From: Membranipora membranacea
Taxonomy: Eukaryota > Bryozoa > Gymnolaemata > Cheilostomatida > Membraniporidae
Direction: 5' to 3'
Length of the DNA stretch: 64,000 bases
NCBI GenBank assembly: GCA_914767715.1
Contig: OU612072.1
Location: forward strand, 9,424,001-9,488,000
Shown one piece after another: positions 38,929 to 52,600 of the stretch. Positions within the stretch are counted from its first letter, which is position 1. Each line of letters starts with the position of its first letter. The notes beneath the pieces were generated by a model. It had not been told where the DNA came from. It saw only the letters and a program-made list of their open reading frames with translations, and did no database searches. Made by a program: the position numbers and the translations under genes.

Positions 38929-41353
38929 ATGGAGTTCTCTGCTTTATTCTTAGAATTACTTCGAGTTTTATTCTTGCTGGTAAGTATTTACATCAGTATG
39001 TGGCCAAGATGAACTTCAAATTTAGTAGAAGTAATGTTATTCATATTTTAATTCTCTGAGGGCCCTCAATTATAGTCCCCAGATGGAAAAAAAAAGTGTG
39101 GGGGTCGGAACAACCTAAACAGGATAGGAGCCAGGGTTTATACATAAGGGAAAGGTTAGCATATGCAAGGGTTTAACTGCTCTTTTTGTAAATAAAAAAC
39201 TTCAATGGGTTAAAGAGTCTTATGTTATACAATCTTGATTGGAAGACATTGATGACATGCAATGTAACTTCTACTAGATCCAGGATCAAATGTGAAAGGC
39301 TTGTCGGATATGGATTCTAGATTCAACTATGATTTGATTCATTTTGTCTTCCCATGTAACTAGCAGATGATTGAAAAATTAGTAAAAGGTACTTGAATGA
39401 GTAGCCAACTATCCGTTTTCAGGTATAGAACCCCATGCAACCCGTTATAGGAAATGATTATATTATAGATTTTTTTCCAACCATGTTTTATGAAAGTGAA
39501 GTTGAAGATGAAATAGCAACTGCATAATAAAATAATCAAGTTGAAGATTTATTAATCAATTCATTTCATGATTCGTGGTGGCTGGGAAGAATTTTGCAAC
39601 TTCTTAACTGCCATGTTTTTCAGATCCACAATAGTTAACGATTATGATGAATATGGTAAATTTCTGAGTTGAAAGAACCATGTAGGAAATAACTTGTAAA
39701 AGACTTGTGCAATACATTCATGTAGTTTTATTGTAGTTATTTGACTATTTTCCAAACAAAACATTTAGACATTGTAGCAGGGAATTATTTCATCTAATTT
39801 CAGAATAATTTGAACACTGTCAAAGGAAATCTAAGGCAAAACAGGTTCGCTCCTGTTGAAAATTGCTATCTTGATTCTCTGGATGACAGCACCCAGGTGT
39901 CTACGTTTAATTCTTGTGCCTACTCCTGCTACCACTTGATGTGCTGTGTGTCGTTCAGCTATGATATAGAAACAGAAACATGTAACATGACTAATTAACC
40001 CGCTCAAAGAGAATCAGGGAATGATGATAAAGCTGAAGTTTACATTACAGGTATGTATTGGAGATATTTAGGTTAAACTGAACACTTGTCTTAGCTTATT
40101 TCCATCGTATGGACCCTTGTAAAGGCAAGTGGTCAAAGAAACTGAAAAAAAATATTAGTGAGTCAATTTGAATAACACCCTTGGAAGGCTTCAACTTCAG
40201 ATACAAATAACTGTTTACAATGATAAGGGTATTGACTGAACTATCATTTGATGTAATCATTTTCTGGGTTATTGTACTTCTTTATCCAATTTATTCATTG
40301 GTCAAGTATATTGAAGGCAGTGTGCAATAAGACCATGTGGCATATCAAGTGAACCATAAAAATTTTGCTGGTTAGGACAATATTTATCACTATAGCAGTT
40401 GGATTGAAATAAAACAAAATTTCACATCTGGAGTACCGCGCAAAGCTTTGGTCTCACTTATTAACACTAATTGATGGTGGTGTTGATTGTCACTTTCAGT
40501 TGTGGTAGGCAGCAAAGTCTCCAGTAGATATCGGGAGGAGTGTCTATTTTACTAAGCTTGAGAGTTGCCAGGGGACATGGTCATGGTCATATTGATGAAG
40601 AAGGAACACTCTCACAGGGACTTTATTTTTTCCTTTTTAGACGACGAGACTTACAGCGAATATTGCGGAACTGATTTGCTACAGCAGAAGACTGACCATG
40701 TATCATGCGAAACTCTCTCTTGTTGCAAAACCATCTGCAACATTGAAGATTCTTGTGTAGCATTCATATGGAACCACAGAGATGATATATGTCAGACAGC
40801 ATCCACAGCCGAAACAATGAGTCACAGTGAAGACACAAGTGTATATGTGAAAATTCAAAAGTACCTGCAGAAGGTTAGTTTAAGCAACAAAGTTATAATT
40901 GTATTTTTATCAGAACAGGGTCTTTCTTGTAAGATTTCCAAAAGTTTCTATCCTTAAACCACTGCTGACACAGCTGGGCTTTGTCCAGCAGAGCCACCAG
41001 TCAAATATTCAAATAGAGAGTTGTGGTATCAAAAAGCTCAGCAGTGGTTTAATAATGACCATAATGACAAAGCACTGGATTCGATGATTCAGTTTTGATT
41101 AGTGCTTGCAGATATTTTGACCACTGTTTACCCCAACTCTATTTTCTAATGTCTTTCATATAGTTTGTTGCATCTCCATTAACTTGATTTAATATTTACA
41201 GTTGAGGCAGATGATGGGACACCCTGCCACATTCCATTTGAGTATGGATATATTATGTTCCTACAATACACCAGTGTGTCCATTTCCAAACCAGGGTGTT
41301 GCCTCTCTGCTATTTGTGGTGGGGTGCATGGATTTATCTGGGAATACTGTTAA
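38929..41353 (+). pseudogene. P1: PAN-PAN-FN2 gene with several lesions
   Basis: Exons: signal peptide 38929-38979 (MEFSALFLELLRVLFLL), module A 39804-40050, module B2 40641-40873, FN2 41202-41353. Lesions: TAA at 39996-39998 inside module A, where M4 has AAA; no recognisable module B between 40051 and 40640; B2 is 233 nt, not the 234 seen in M2 and P2, a 1-nt loss near its end (before CTGCAGAAG) that shifts the frame; and the FN2 frame, read in the ancestral phase, has lost its second core Cys (LQYTS for IQCT) and the Trp before the third (PGCC for PWCC). Exon borders are still clear. Confidence 0.88.
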
Positions 41354-41689
41354 TGTGAGTAGCAAAAACACATTTTCATTGATACGCTTTTTTCTAGAGG
41401 AACATACATGTTCATGAAAAAGAATCAAGCCTACTTATATCAATGTGCCGTTTCATGTGTTAGCATTAACCTTAAACTAACATCCGAGAATCAATTCTAT
41501 AATTGAAAAAATAATGATAGGAAACAGTGCTGTTATAGGCTTATGAACAGTAGTATGATGGAAACGAATGTCTCAAGCTCAACCATGTTGTGGCGGTGAT
41601 AACAGATAGAGCAACTTTATTTGAGGCAGAGGTCATAATTTACTCCTAGCTAAATATGGTATTGATGCAAACACATTGACATAATGCCC

Positions 41690-41790
41690 TATTTCACAAT
41701 TTATGCACAGTTATATTGACCAGGTTACAGACACCCTTCATGAGGTCTACAGAGCCACTAACCATTCGGCTGAAAACACCTGGCTGATCC
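41690..41790 (+). repeat. 3'-flank block shared by P1, M4 and M2
   Basis: The sequence around ACCAGGTTACAGACACCCTT (41718-41737) recurs inverted at about 34140-34230 beyond M4 and at about 15040-15130 beyond M2. It marks the conserved 3' flank of the FN2 subfamily. I did not find it behind P2. Confidence 0.65.
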
Positions 41791-42939
41791 TAGCACAATC
41801 TTGTTTGACAAATGATTTCATAATAATGTTTGTCACTGAGACTGTCTGATGCACCCAAAACATTGATAAATAATAGTATTCATGAGTTTGTTTAAAACAA
41901 TTGAATAAACTGAGACTATATTGGACATCCCCTGCTAGGTTGCTACTGTTATGATCATGCAACTGTGACTTTATGTTGAGGTTAAAATGAAGCATATATG
42001 ATGACATGGCCGTACAATTTGACTGGCATTATTGCCAAGAAGCTAAATTTTACTGTCGGTTGATAAATTACCTAGTAGCCTTCCAACTCCTAACTGTACT
42101 GGTCAATCAACAGATCTATATTGATGCTATAGATTTTCCCCTGAACTTACATAAAATATAACTCCCAGTGTAAATACAAATACCATGTTTGCCCTCCAAT
42201 ATCGAGCTAAGATAGGGTAAATACTATTAATTAAGTGATATCAAAGAACCCATCAACAAAAGTGTGCTACTAAGATGGTTGATGTTTAGCACATAATAAT
42301 AAAACTATGTGTCTTGTCTTCTCAATGTATGTTTTTAACAGTTTTCAACAGTAAAGCCCATTCATCATATCATCATTATTTTGAAAAGATATAGTTTTTT
42401 GCATTGATTAATATAACATGCAGTTATTGGTCTGGCTTAATTAAATTCCCACTCAGGTCCGAACCCTACATGCAGCGAAAATAGTTTTGCAAAACAAACA
42501 TAATAATAAATCAAGGTATTAAAACTAACATTTTCTGAGCTTTCATTATGGAATTTTTAAGTGTTACTTGAAACCTGCAATGAGCCATCAATACCCTTTT
42601 AATATTTTCATTGGATATTAGATGGTCAGTTTGGAAGTTACATCATGATTTTTCATCTTTAACTGGTATTTATTGAAGCTACTGTGGGGAAACCAAATTA
42701 ATAAGGGCAATATTTTTCAATATATTGGCGCTGGATTGGTGGTATGGGCAATGTTGGATTACAACTGTTTTAAAAAAAGAATTATATCAGTTCAGAATGG
42801 TGAACTTGTATACTTAATTTGCCATATTCATCTACAGAAGGATTTTTACTAATAAATTTTGAGATGCGTTTTAATATGGCATAGGTAAAACGGAATGAAA
42901 GAAGAATATTTGATTGGAAGACACAAATAACACTTAAAT

Positions 42940-43350
42940 AACAGGACGCAGGACTTGGATGGTGATCAGATTGAAGCCATATCAGTTCTTTACCAATAAG
43001 AAGCTTTTTGATTATCATGCTTTTTGCGTTGATTTATTCTGGGATACCAAATACAACATATATCATGTCAAAATATTGATTCGAGGAGTGCGGCATGCTT
43101 GAGTTACAAAATTTTATTAAAAGCACCACGCACATAGAGTTCAACTGCATCAGATGGATTGCAGTGGGGAACGAATCAATATCGCTGGAACTAAGTGTTC
43201 ATTATTATGACTATCCACTGTTTTTTCTCATTTGCATGCAGCAATGAATGTATGGTTTATACATTAGGTTATTTTACGTGATAATGCTAAGTGCCTGATA
43301 TATTTCAGATAGGTGACAGCAAGTCTTGCCAAGCACAAGTCATCATGAAC
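42940..43350 (+). promoter_or_regulatory. Upstream block of P2 shared with M2
   Basis: It lies about 260-670 bp before the P2 start codon and matches 18270-18690 upstream of M2 in inverted orientation, with small gaps. Landmarks are GGTGATCAGATTGAAGCCATAT, AAAATATTGATTCGAG and AACTGCATCAGATGG. It is a candidate promoter-proximal region; no factor site is claimed. Confidence 0.45.
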
Positions 43351-43608
43351 ATGAAATTAAATATTGAAAAAAGATGAATTATGAAATGTGCTTTCTGCTT
43401 GTTCACAATGCAACATGTAGAGAACTAATTGCACTTAATCGGGAAGCATATTCTGAGGTAGTACAATCCATATCCACTATCTTGCTCTAAGCTCTTTATC
43501 ATGAATAATTAACTGCCAATATGCATTGCACAAATTATACACTATTATAGAAAATGTATGACTTTCTCTGAAAGCTGCCATTCAGGCCGGAGCGGTAAAA
43601 GAGCTACC

Positions 43609-45792
43609 ATGGAGATTTCTGCTACTCATGTAGATTCGTTCTCTGTTCTGATCTTGATTGTAAGTCTTCCTAAGTCAAAGTTTTGTTATTTATAATGATA
43701 TTGTGGTAAGGTTGAAGGTACGCTGAAGCACTTTCTTTTTTGGTATCAATCACATTCTTGTATGGGTTTTTTTAGATAAATTTTACAATACCATCTTCAA
43801 TGAATGAAATTTTCCATGTCGGGATCTGGTTCACTCCTGTTGAATATGGCTATCTTGAGTCAGTGGGTAATAGCACCAAGGTGTCATCAGTAATATCATG
43901 TGCATATTCCTGCTACCACACACCGTGCTGTTTGTCATTCAGCTACAAAAGTGATACAGAACAATGTGACATGTCCGATAAACTCACTATGAAAGGATCG
44001 CCCAATGATGATAAAGCTGATATATACAAAACAGGTGAGGATAGGAGATGCTCAGCTCAAGCCAGGCGCATATTTCAGCTCATCAATATAAACACTTGGA
44101 AGGCCTGGTTCACTCTAAGTCAGATAAAATCAGATAAAAATGTCAGCCTACGCTGACTTCATCAGCTTGACCTAAAGAGTACCAAAACTAACATTTGAAT
44201 CAATTGAGACATAGTTAATAATTTCATTCTCAATAATATCTCTGATAGCGATACTTTGCCTTCGTGAAAAAACCGAATTTATGTTGCTACACTTATTTTG
44301 CAGATGTCGATTTCCACAGACATTCGAATATGACACTGCTGCATGTAGTTGATAGCATAGAAGACACACCTCCTGACTGCTGCCAAGCACTTTGCGCAAA
44401 AAATCAGTCATGTACCGCAGTTCAGAGCAGCAGAGGAAAATGCCTCATTTCAGACAAAGCAGTCCTGCTGCACTTGGACATAGCATCTGAAGATGTGAAC
44501 GGATCTGTCATTGTGAGACAGCCTCACACTGCAACCATCTACAATATCAGTGCAGTAAACACTCCAGGTTTGTTTCTCATAACACCCTCTCAGTAAAGTT
44601 TAATAGTGTTATACTTAGCTCAGTAAGCTCATTTACCTACGGTTAACTCATAGATTTTACGCTTTTCAGCTTCCGGCTGATATTACTCTTACTGACTCAA
44701 GACTCAGACTAAAGAATCAAAGATCATAATATAGCTCTTACTCAAGTTTTCCAAAAAATGGATATCACAAGGTTCCATCAGCGGTCTCATTCCTAGAACT
44801 ATAAGGAATTTGAAGGCTATTTTTACTTGACTATCAAGTTATTCTTCAGATTTGTTAATAAATTAACTATGTTTATATCCGGATCAGTCATTGACAGGAC
44901 CTCTCAGAAATTGGTTACCGATGAGGATTGATGTTGCATAGCCATGCATTTTTTTAGAGCACATAACATATGTATAAGCCATATATACCATTGATGATGT
45001 CGAGATGGGAGGAAAATTTAGCCAGGTGCTACCATAAAGAATCGCCTGATGACTTAGTTATAGAGTTTTCTTGAGGTGAAATAAAGATAATCATATAAGC
45101 TTTATGCTTTTTCAGGCAATGAGATTTACACAGAGTATAGTAGAGTAGATGTATTACAGCCAAAGTCAAACAAACCATCATGTCATACCCTGTACTGTTG
45201 CCAAGCTATCTGCACCATTGAAGATTCTTGTGTTGCATTCATATGGAACCAAAGAAATAAGACCTGTCAGACAGCATCAACAGCCAAAAGTATGAATCAA
45301 AGGGAAGACACTAGTGTATATGTGAAGAATTCAACGGTACCTGCAGAAGGTTAGTATTCACAAAATGAGAAATCATACATAAAACACAAAATGTTAGGTT
45401 TTTCATTGATTCCTGTAAGGCTTTTAAATACCCTTGTCTCAAGTGATCTTAAAAGTCATACAAAACAATGGAGATGGTGGTGATGATACGATGAATGGTC
45501 ATTAATTTATGATCATATTAGCTAAACACAGGGACCACAGCTATGGCCGATAGGAATATACCGCTTTTTAGCTCACAGCTCAAGTTCATTTAGTTCTCCA
45601 TAGCATACTTTTTCAATGTATCAAGTTCTTTTATGTCTCACAGCTTACCCAAGTGATGACAGGCCATGCTATTTTCCCTTTGAATATGACGGCATTGTGT
45701 ACATACAGTGTACAATGGCTGACTGGGACAAAGAATGGTGTTGCTTCACTGCTTCCTGTGACAATTGGGAGAATAATTGGAGACATTGCTAG
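43609..45792 (+). CDS. P2: secreted PAN-PAN-PAN-FN2 protein, intact
   Basis: Five exons: 43609-43659, 43776-44034, 44304-44567, 45116-45349, 45644-45792; 957 nt, 318 residues, TAG stop, no internal stop. Intron 1 is phase 0 and the others phase 1, all GT..AG. Residues 1-17 are the leader (MEISATHVDSFSVLILI), less hydrophobic than in paralogs. Residues 18-103 are module A (CAYSCYHTPCCLSFSY), 104-191 module B (CCQALCAKNQSC), 192-269 module B2 (CCQAICTIEDSCVAFIW) and 270-318 FN2, with the stop directly after its last Cys. A possible AATAAA lies at 46188-46193. FN2 modules bind collagen/gelatin or sugars in other proteins; the target here is unknown. It is the only intact FN2-type copy in the window. 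Confidence 0.87.
45644..45792 (+). other. Terminal FN2 domain of P2 with two extra cysteines
   Basis: The single exon reads PCYFPFEYDGIVYIQC, then EWCCFTASCDNW and NWRHC-stop. The C..PF..Y.G..Y..C, W-C and W..C landmarks are those of fibronectin type II (normally four Cys, two disulfides). Here, and in M2 (PWCCFFDIC), an additional CC and a further Cys give six, suggesting a third disulfide. Confidence 0.83.
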
Positions 45793-48700
45793 TGTGAGTG
45801 ACACATCACAGACCTACATCAAAGTTGAATGAGTAGTTATTTAAAACAGGAACGACAAGTGCTGGGTGACCACATATCATTTTAAAGCGCTCAAAGAGTT
45901 ATATATACAGCATCGCAGGCTCTCAAGATGCTGACATACTTTTTAATACATGTTTTCAAGTGTGAAGTTGCCTCTTTAAAGACACTTAATTTAGTTTGAT
46001 ATATGATTTTTTTAAGTAGTGAATGTTTTTTTTCACCACAATCTGTCTACAAGTTACAGATAATGACTGAAGACCCTTATTATTGGAAGATTTTCTTTGT
46101 ATGAGGGCTGTACACAGATTTGACTGGATCCAACTTGATTTTTTCTTCTGCTCTTGTTGACCAACGACAGGTTATGTTTTTAATAACAATAAACAACAAT
46201 ATATAACAAGCCCTGCTATTCAATGTTACAAAAATATGATAAACCAGTCCGTCTCTTTATACTTTGTTAACAAAATATCATTTTATGTGAGGGGAAATCA
46301 ACTGTGAAATGTTTGTGAGTCCTGTGGCGAACAATACCTCAAGGATCAAATCCAACAAGATGGACATGTGAATATCTCAAGCAGCTCAACTTTGGAGGGT
46401 AGCAAACATTGAGAAGTTTCAGTCAGCCCTTGATGGCGCACGCTCATGTCCTAAAGTGGGTGTATAGGGGTGAGAGTCTATTAATCAATGATTATTGCTG
46501 TAAATGGTTTCTTCAACTCAAAATTGTATCGCACAGTACGGATTTCTCTTCCTAAATTTTATAGGCCAATTACTGTGAACCCCACTATATACTTGATATA
46601 ATGTTTTAAGTATTTTGCTGTGGACTATTATGAATTATATGATGAAACAACTACACAAAGTATAGAGAAAACGACAACTGTGTGCTGCAAGGGAGGTCAT
46701 TCAAATCTATATTATTTATTCAAGCAACTACACATACACTCAGTTCACTTTTATATACTTAGATATTTTTAATTCCGTTGGAACATGATGATGAATAGCA
46801 GCCAAATAGTATGCGCGCAAGTTTTTATGTCGTATTATTGATCTAAGGACATTAGTTATATTAGGTTCATAACTGCAACCTCACAATCAATTATAATGAC
46901 TATGCTTATATAAACAGCATTGAACTTGACATCTCCATAATTGCTTGTTTTTTTTAAACTTTATTGGTAAAATTTTTGATGAGAATGTTTATCAAAATTA
47001 ATCAATGAATAGTTTCTATTTTTCTTTGAAATATCACACAGCGAAAATTCTGTATTATATTACTATGACATTCCATGGCAATCAGGTAGTACAGCAAAGT
47101 TTCTGGCCCAAATTAGAATAAAATCAAAGTTTAAATACTTCTGTTGTTCTATCTTGGTTAAATAATAACAAACTCCCTTCTTCAAAATGATGACAACCAT
47201 AATCATAATCTAACCTGATACCTGATCACTCCAAATTAATTTAGTTTTTGTTTATGGCATTTAGCTGACACCGATAGGTTCCAAGAAATCAACACTGATG
47301 GTGTATTTATACCAATCTTTATGCGACTTAATTTTTTGTACGGCAAAACTGTCGTAAAATAACTTCTTTATTTGACCCAATAAATAAAGGACTGAATGTT
47401 AAATTCAGTGTGAGATTAGGCCCTCAATGGAATAGTGATTAAAATAATAGTCTGTGTCAAAATAACTACCAGTTTTGCTTTGAAACCATGTTAATCCTCT
47501 GTTCACCTGCAGACTGACTAGCGATAACAACCCTACATATCGGCTTCAGATGTCAATGCTCATGAGCAGGGTGCTTTAATCTATGAACATGCACATGGAC
47601 AATTATCATTCCTTGTTATTGAAACATTGATTTTTATATTACTGCTTTCAGTTTCATCAAATGTAAATTACACCAATTCAGTTGATCATATTTGAATTAG
47701 AGCGTGACTCAAACTTATTGCTAGGTAGAGTTGATCGAAGAATTAAAGATGAAAAACAATCTCACAATCGATGGCTCCGACATAGAAAATGTCACCTCTA
47801 GTAAGCTACTCGGCGTCACCATCGACTCTAACCTGACTTTCTCGGACCACTTCGAAGAGAGACGCAAGTCGACCAATCGAAAGATACACGGCCTGCTTGT
47901 TCTCAAACAGTCAGGTGTAGACCAGGCCTCTCTTATACATATGTATAAATCACAAATCATACCAACGATTAGCCATGCAGCTGCAGCCTGGTTCCCCTTC
48001 ACTACTGAGCAACAGAGAGCAGAAATAGAGAAATGTCAAAAACTAGCACTACGCATCATATACAACGAAACAAAATGCTATGAAACGAGACTAGAACTGG
48101 CACAGATTCCAACACTGTGCACGACTCTCAATGAACAATGCTCCACTTATATGGCCCGTCTAACAACAAACCATGATCATCCCCTGAGGTCTAGAATAAG
48201 AATCAAACAAGCTAGTAGACCAAAGCGTTCATCCAGCTCCGAGTCTGACTTTTAGTTTACCAAAACAAGAACGGTAAAACGCAGTGACTTTATTTTAGCA
48301 AATCCTAAATATAGTGAGTAGTAGTCCATGTCTTTTAAAGCTTTTACTTTTTGAATATTTTTTGAATCTACCAAGGGACATTTTTAGTTTCTCCATTAAT
48401 ATTTTTTCAAACAAAGATTTTTATCTATTGTAAGCATTTTTCGGATGAAAAGCTCCAATTAAAACAAACAAACAACAAGTGAAAAAAATGAATTACAGAT
48501 GGTATTGTGCAGCACTTAATGTGATTTACTGAATATGGATAATGATGAGACTCGGATCCTATCATTGTCCAGATCAGACTGTATGTAATAATAAAAGGGT
48601 GTCATTTTAGAAAATGACACACATACAGACATTGAAAGCCTGACAACTATTGCTTGCCAACCCTGACCAACCTTGAAAATCTTTGGGAAAACTCAAGATA

Positions 48701-49637
48701 AAATAATTAAGCACCCGAACATACATATTATGTCCAACTAACTGGTCGATTCAGACGGCTGGCATTGACCCATAAACAGACCTAATTGATCGGAACTTGT
48801 AGCCAAACTAACAGGGAATCCTCACAGGTGTTTGCCTTGCCTTTCTGTTCGTGGCAGTGCCATTTCAGAAAAAAACACCATGTAGAAGAAATATCAATAT
48901 TTACATATTCTGGGACTACTTCATTGGCGATTGTATTCGAAGTTGTCTTCTTTAAACTCTCTGATTTATGATGTGTCTCTCTTGATGTTAAAAACTAACT
49001 GTGCTTTGCACTGACCTTTCACTGCTGTTTAAAAGTAGGTTAATTATAAACTGCTTGTAAAATTCTAGGTTCATTTCATCCATCTCCATTCTGATACTCC
49101 TCACTTAAAATCAAAACTACATACATGTGACCTAGGTATTTTTGTGTGGTGATGGAAAGAAAAATCATTGTCCAGCATATATCTTTTAAATATTTATATT
49201 GATTTATTGAAGATGAAAAGAATAACTTATTTGCAATAATTACTGGCATTTCTTAATCATAAACATGTAATTTTATTCGAATCTACAGCTTATAGCTAGC
49301 TTGCAAATACAGCCTAATATCACTGTGTTTCATGCAAGCACTATCAGGTGTGGTGGCGGTTCATAATTGTAAATTAAGATATTCATATTTCATTCAATGT
49401 AAATATTTGATAAATGTCTCAAGCTAAGGCTAATAGATGATACTTAATACAGTGATTAAGATGATATGATATTCAGTGTCTTTGTTACCAATGTTGAAAC
49501 AATGCATAATAGATGACTGCGTCAAATTGTAAATGATTCAGCGGCACAAGTACTATTGTCCCTGCTATATATGTCACATACATTTTATCGGATCGCACAA
49601 CCCACAGAGGTAACTGGCAGTGTATGGTGGAAACAAC
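45793..49637. other. Intergenic region between P2 and P4
   Basis: It contains a 5'-truncated non-LTR retrotransposon (47725-48479). The rest shows no family exon. GCTATATATG about 75 bp before the P4 start codon is TATA-like, but no promoter can be called with confidence. Confidence 0.5.
47725..48479 (+). mobile_element. 5'-truncated non-LTR retrotransposon (CR1/Jockey-like)
   Basis: An open frame through 48255 starts abruptly near 47725 and encodes KLLGVTIDSNLTFSDHF, MYKSQIIPTISHAAAAW and CQKLALRIIYN. These are the usual motifs just C-terminal to the reverse-transcriptase palm (LG..iD..LtF..H; lyks.i.P...Ya..vW; iQkra.RiIy). The frame is intact to its stop. The 3' UTR ends in an AACAAACAAACAAC tail near 48479. 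It is a recent, truncated insertion. Confidence 0.87.
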
Positions 49638-52600
49638 ATGTATCTGAAGTTATTCTTGGCTGTTTTCGGTGCCTTTGCCGTTGCATGGGTAAGTTTATAG
49701 TTCGTTTTTTGTATGTTATTAATAAACAGTGTATTATTTAAATCATAATGGCCCAGTTGTTCCCTTTACCTTGCTACTCTTTATATGTCCGAACAATGAA
49801 ATATAGCATACCAGCCTTCTGGAAACGTAATTATTCACAATTTTTGATTGTTAGCTCTCTTTTGCAATTATGCGGATAACTGTCTGGTAGGGTACTAGAA
49901 AATAAGTTTGATGAAAAGAGCAGTCAACGTAAGGCAAGACCTTGGGGAAAGAAGTGCACTCCGGGTGGTATTACATTAAAAAACCTGTGTAGGCCCCTAT
50001 AAGAATTTCATAAAGCTGAATTATATAGCAGCATTGGTTTTTAGATTAGGGCATCAAAATTTAGAGATCTTTGTAGATTTTCAGATTTATGACCTCCTTG
50101 AGCTTAAAACTGTGATTAAGATTGTCCCCTATACATCGGCTTAACAATTAGTATTTGAATCCTGTTATAAAGGAGCAACCTATATCCTTACACATCTGAT
50201 AATCGGATATTTTTATACTGAAGATAAATTACTTTTTGTTACAAAAGAGCATATCAGGCAGGCATGGTAAGGGTATACATTTTAAAAGGAGATAGATAAC
50301 ACTATGATACAAGCAATAGAATCTGACCTTTTAAGTAAAAAGAGCTACTCAAAATGCTTGATTAGTTTGAGTTGTTCTTTGGCAGCAAAATTTTGAAAGA
50401 TGTCTACTTTTAAGTCAAGACACCGTTAAAATCTCAGAACAAAAAATAAACAGTTTTATGATGTCTTGTGTGCTTGGTGTTTTTTATCACATTGATGTGT
50501 GAAGATTGAGCTAACAACAAAATATTATTAGCATGTACAAAATAGCATGAGTTCAAAGGGAGATGATGATGATATTATCCAGCTCCGAGGGAGTATATAT
50601 GCAATAATAATTAATTAATTGCGATATTGATTTAAAGAGCTGAAAACCAAAGGCACCACAATGGATGGACGGAAGGATATTTTACAATCACTGACAAACA
50701 AGCCATAAAACTTGATGTAGGCACTGGTGCTGGTAAAAGACAAAAACATAGAAAAATCAGATGTCTGGGATAAAAATTAACAGATTATACCTTTTGGGGT
50801 GTTGTCGAATATTGTAAAAAGAAGTCTCGGCACCAAGTGCCTCTGTACCTCATGGTGCGGAAACGCCATGATGTGCATTTTTATAGGAAGACATTTAGAA
50901 ACAGACCTCAACATGAATTTATCTGAGAGCAAGTATCTTAGTTTAAGCGGTTATCAGAGCATTGCATTCCCCTAACAATCAGAGTAGTTGCCATAAGTTT
51001 GCTCTCTGACAAGTTATAGAAGGGATCATCAAATCATCCCAAATTGTACACTGATGTCATATTGGTTTGCCTAGATAGCAAGTTTAATTTGAGTAAATAA
51101 TAATAGACCTCTATGGTGTTGTGTACCCTCTACCATGTTCAAAATCAGCCCTACTGTTTGAAAAAGTATGCATACCTTAGTATTGATTTGAAAAATTCAA
51201 GATAAACAGCTTTGTTGTTGCCACCCTTCAATAAATATAACCTTCAAAGCTAAAATGAGCTGTATTCGATCATACCTCTGAATAATCAATGTATAGCTTG
51301 TACATGAAAAATGTAAACTACACGTATGACAGTTCATCATATTTTCTTCATCCACAGATTGTTCTAGCCGCATAATAATTTAAAAACCATATGAATGTAA
51401 ATGATATGTGATGATTTATGAGACTTTCCAGATGCAGGTTGCATGGTTTTGAATGCAATTAGCAAACTTGATGGCATGAATCGTAAATAAATGTTGGAAT
51501 ATACATATATTGACAGCTAACTGACACTGTTAATTATTGAGAAATTAAAACAGCGCTGGTATCGTTTTCACACAGTGTGCGGAAATTACCCCTACCTTTT
51601 TAATGAGCAGACAACAGTACAGTGCCCTCTAAAAACATTATAATTAATGTGGACTATTCACAGCCTGTCTAAGCTTGCTTTACCATTCTCCATGTTTAAA
51701 CGAATTCAGTGACGCTTTTGACTGTTTAAAAGAAAAGTAAGCTGGACACAACTAGGTGGTTGTGCACTTTCAGCCTTTCTCAATTATGAAGTAAATAATA
51801 CCCATCCTGACATTTAGAAATTGATTGATTCTTTGTTTTGTGAATCGAATAAGCAAACCGCTTTTGTAATCATATCATGCTTGACATTTTCCAGTTTTCT
51901 ATAATAAATAACATTGTTTGCTATTTTAGAGCACATCACAGTCTGCAGAAAGTACAATTACCCATATAAGGTTTACCAGAGCAGAAGATGATGCAGAATT
52001 ATCTTCTACAGAGTCAAGCACTTATGTGAATTCCCATACTGCCTGCGCGTACTTTTGCTACCATTCACCGTGCTGCGTAGCCTTCAGTTACTGCGACGAA
52101 ACCAATGCAACCAACTGCAATACCTCTTCCGAGCATCCCCACACAACCAGACTGAGAAAGTTGCAAAACCAAGAAGAAGTTCATGTCATGCAAGGTAACT
52201 AACCTACCCATCTTAGAGATACCTTGGTAACAACTGATTATGAATGAGTATTTTAAATACAGTCTCTAAGTGCCTTATAATCTCAGTATTTTATAGTGCA
52301 CTATTCTATATTGCCCTGTGATGAAAGATTCATAAACCAAACTTATTTGAATAAAGACTGACCATAGGTGATCTAACGTACCAAAAAATCACAAACTACA
52401 CCTGGGAATTTTCCTTTCACATGAATAACAAATATCCTTTTATTCGTTCCTCTAGATTCTTCTATCATACAACACGACAATGTATCGTTGCTAAGTTTCA
52501 GCGTCATGAAGAATGCTAAATGCTGGCGAACTTGCAAAGATATTTGCACAGCAAATCAGTTATGCAATGCCTTTGAACACAATGGGACCTCCTGCAAGAC

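Larger units (their letters stand above)
41354..43608. other. Intergenic region between P1 and P2
   Basis: It contains the P1 3'-flank block and the P2 upstream block. No family exon or other convincing coding sequence is seen. Confidence 0.5.

Noticed and set aside
40051-40640. Search for a decayed module B in P1
   Set aside because: No CCQALC-type sequence in any frame; treated as deleted.
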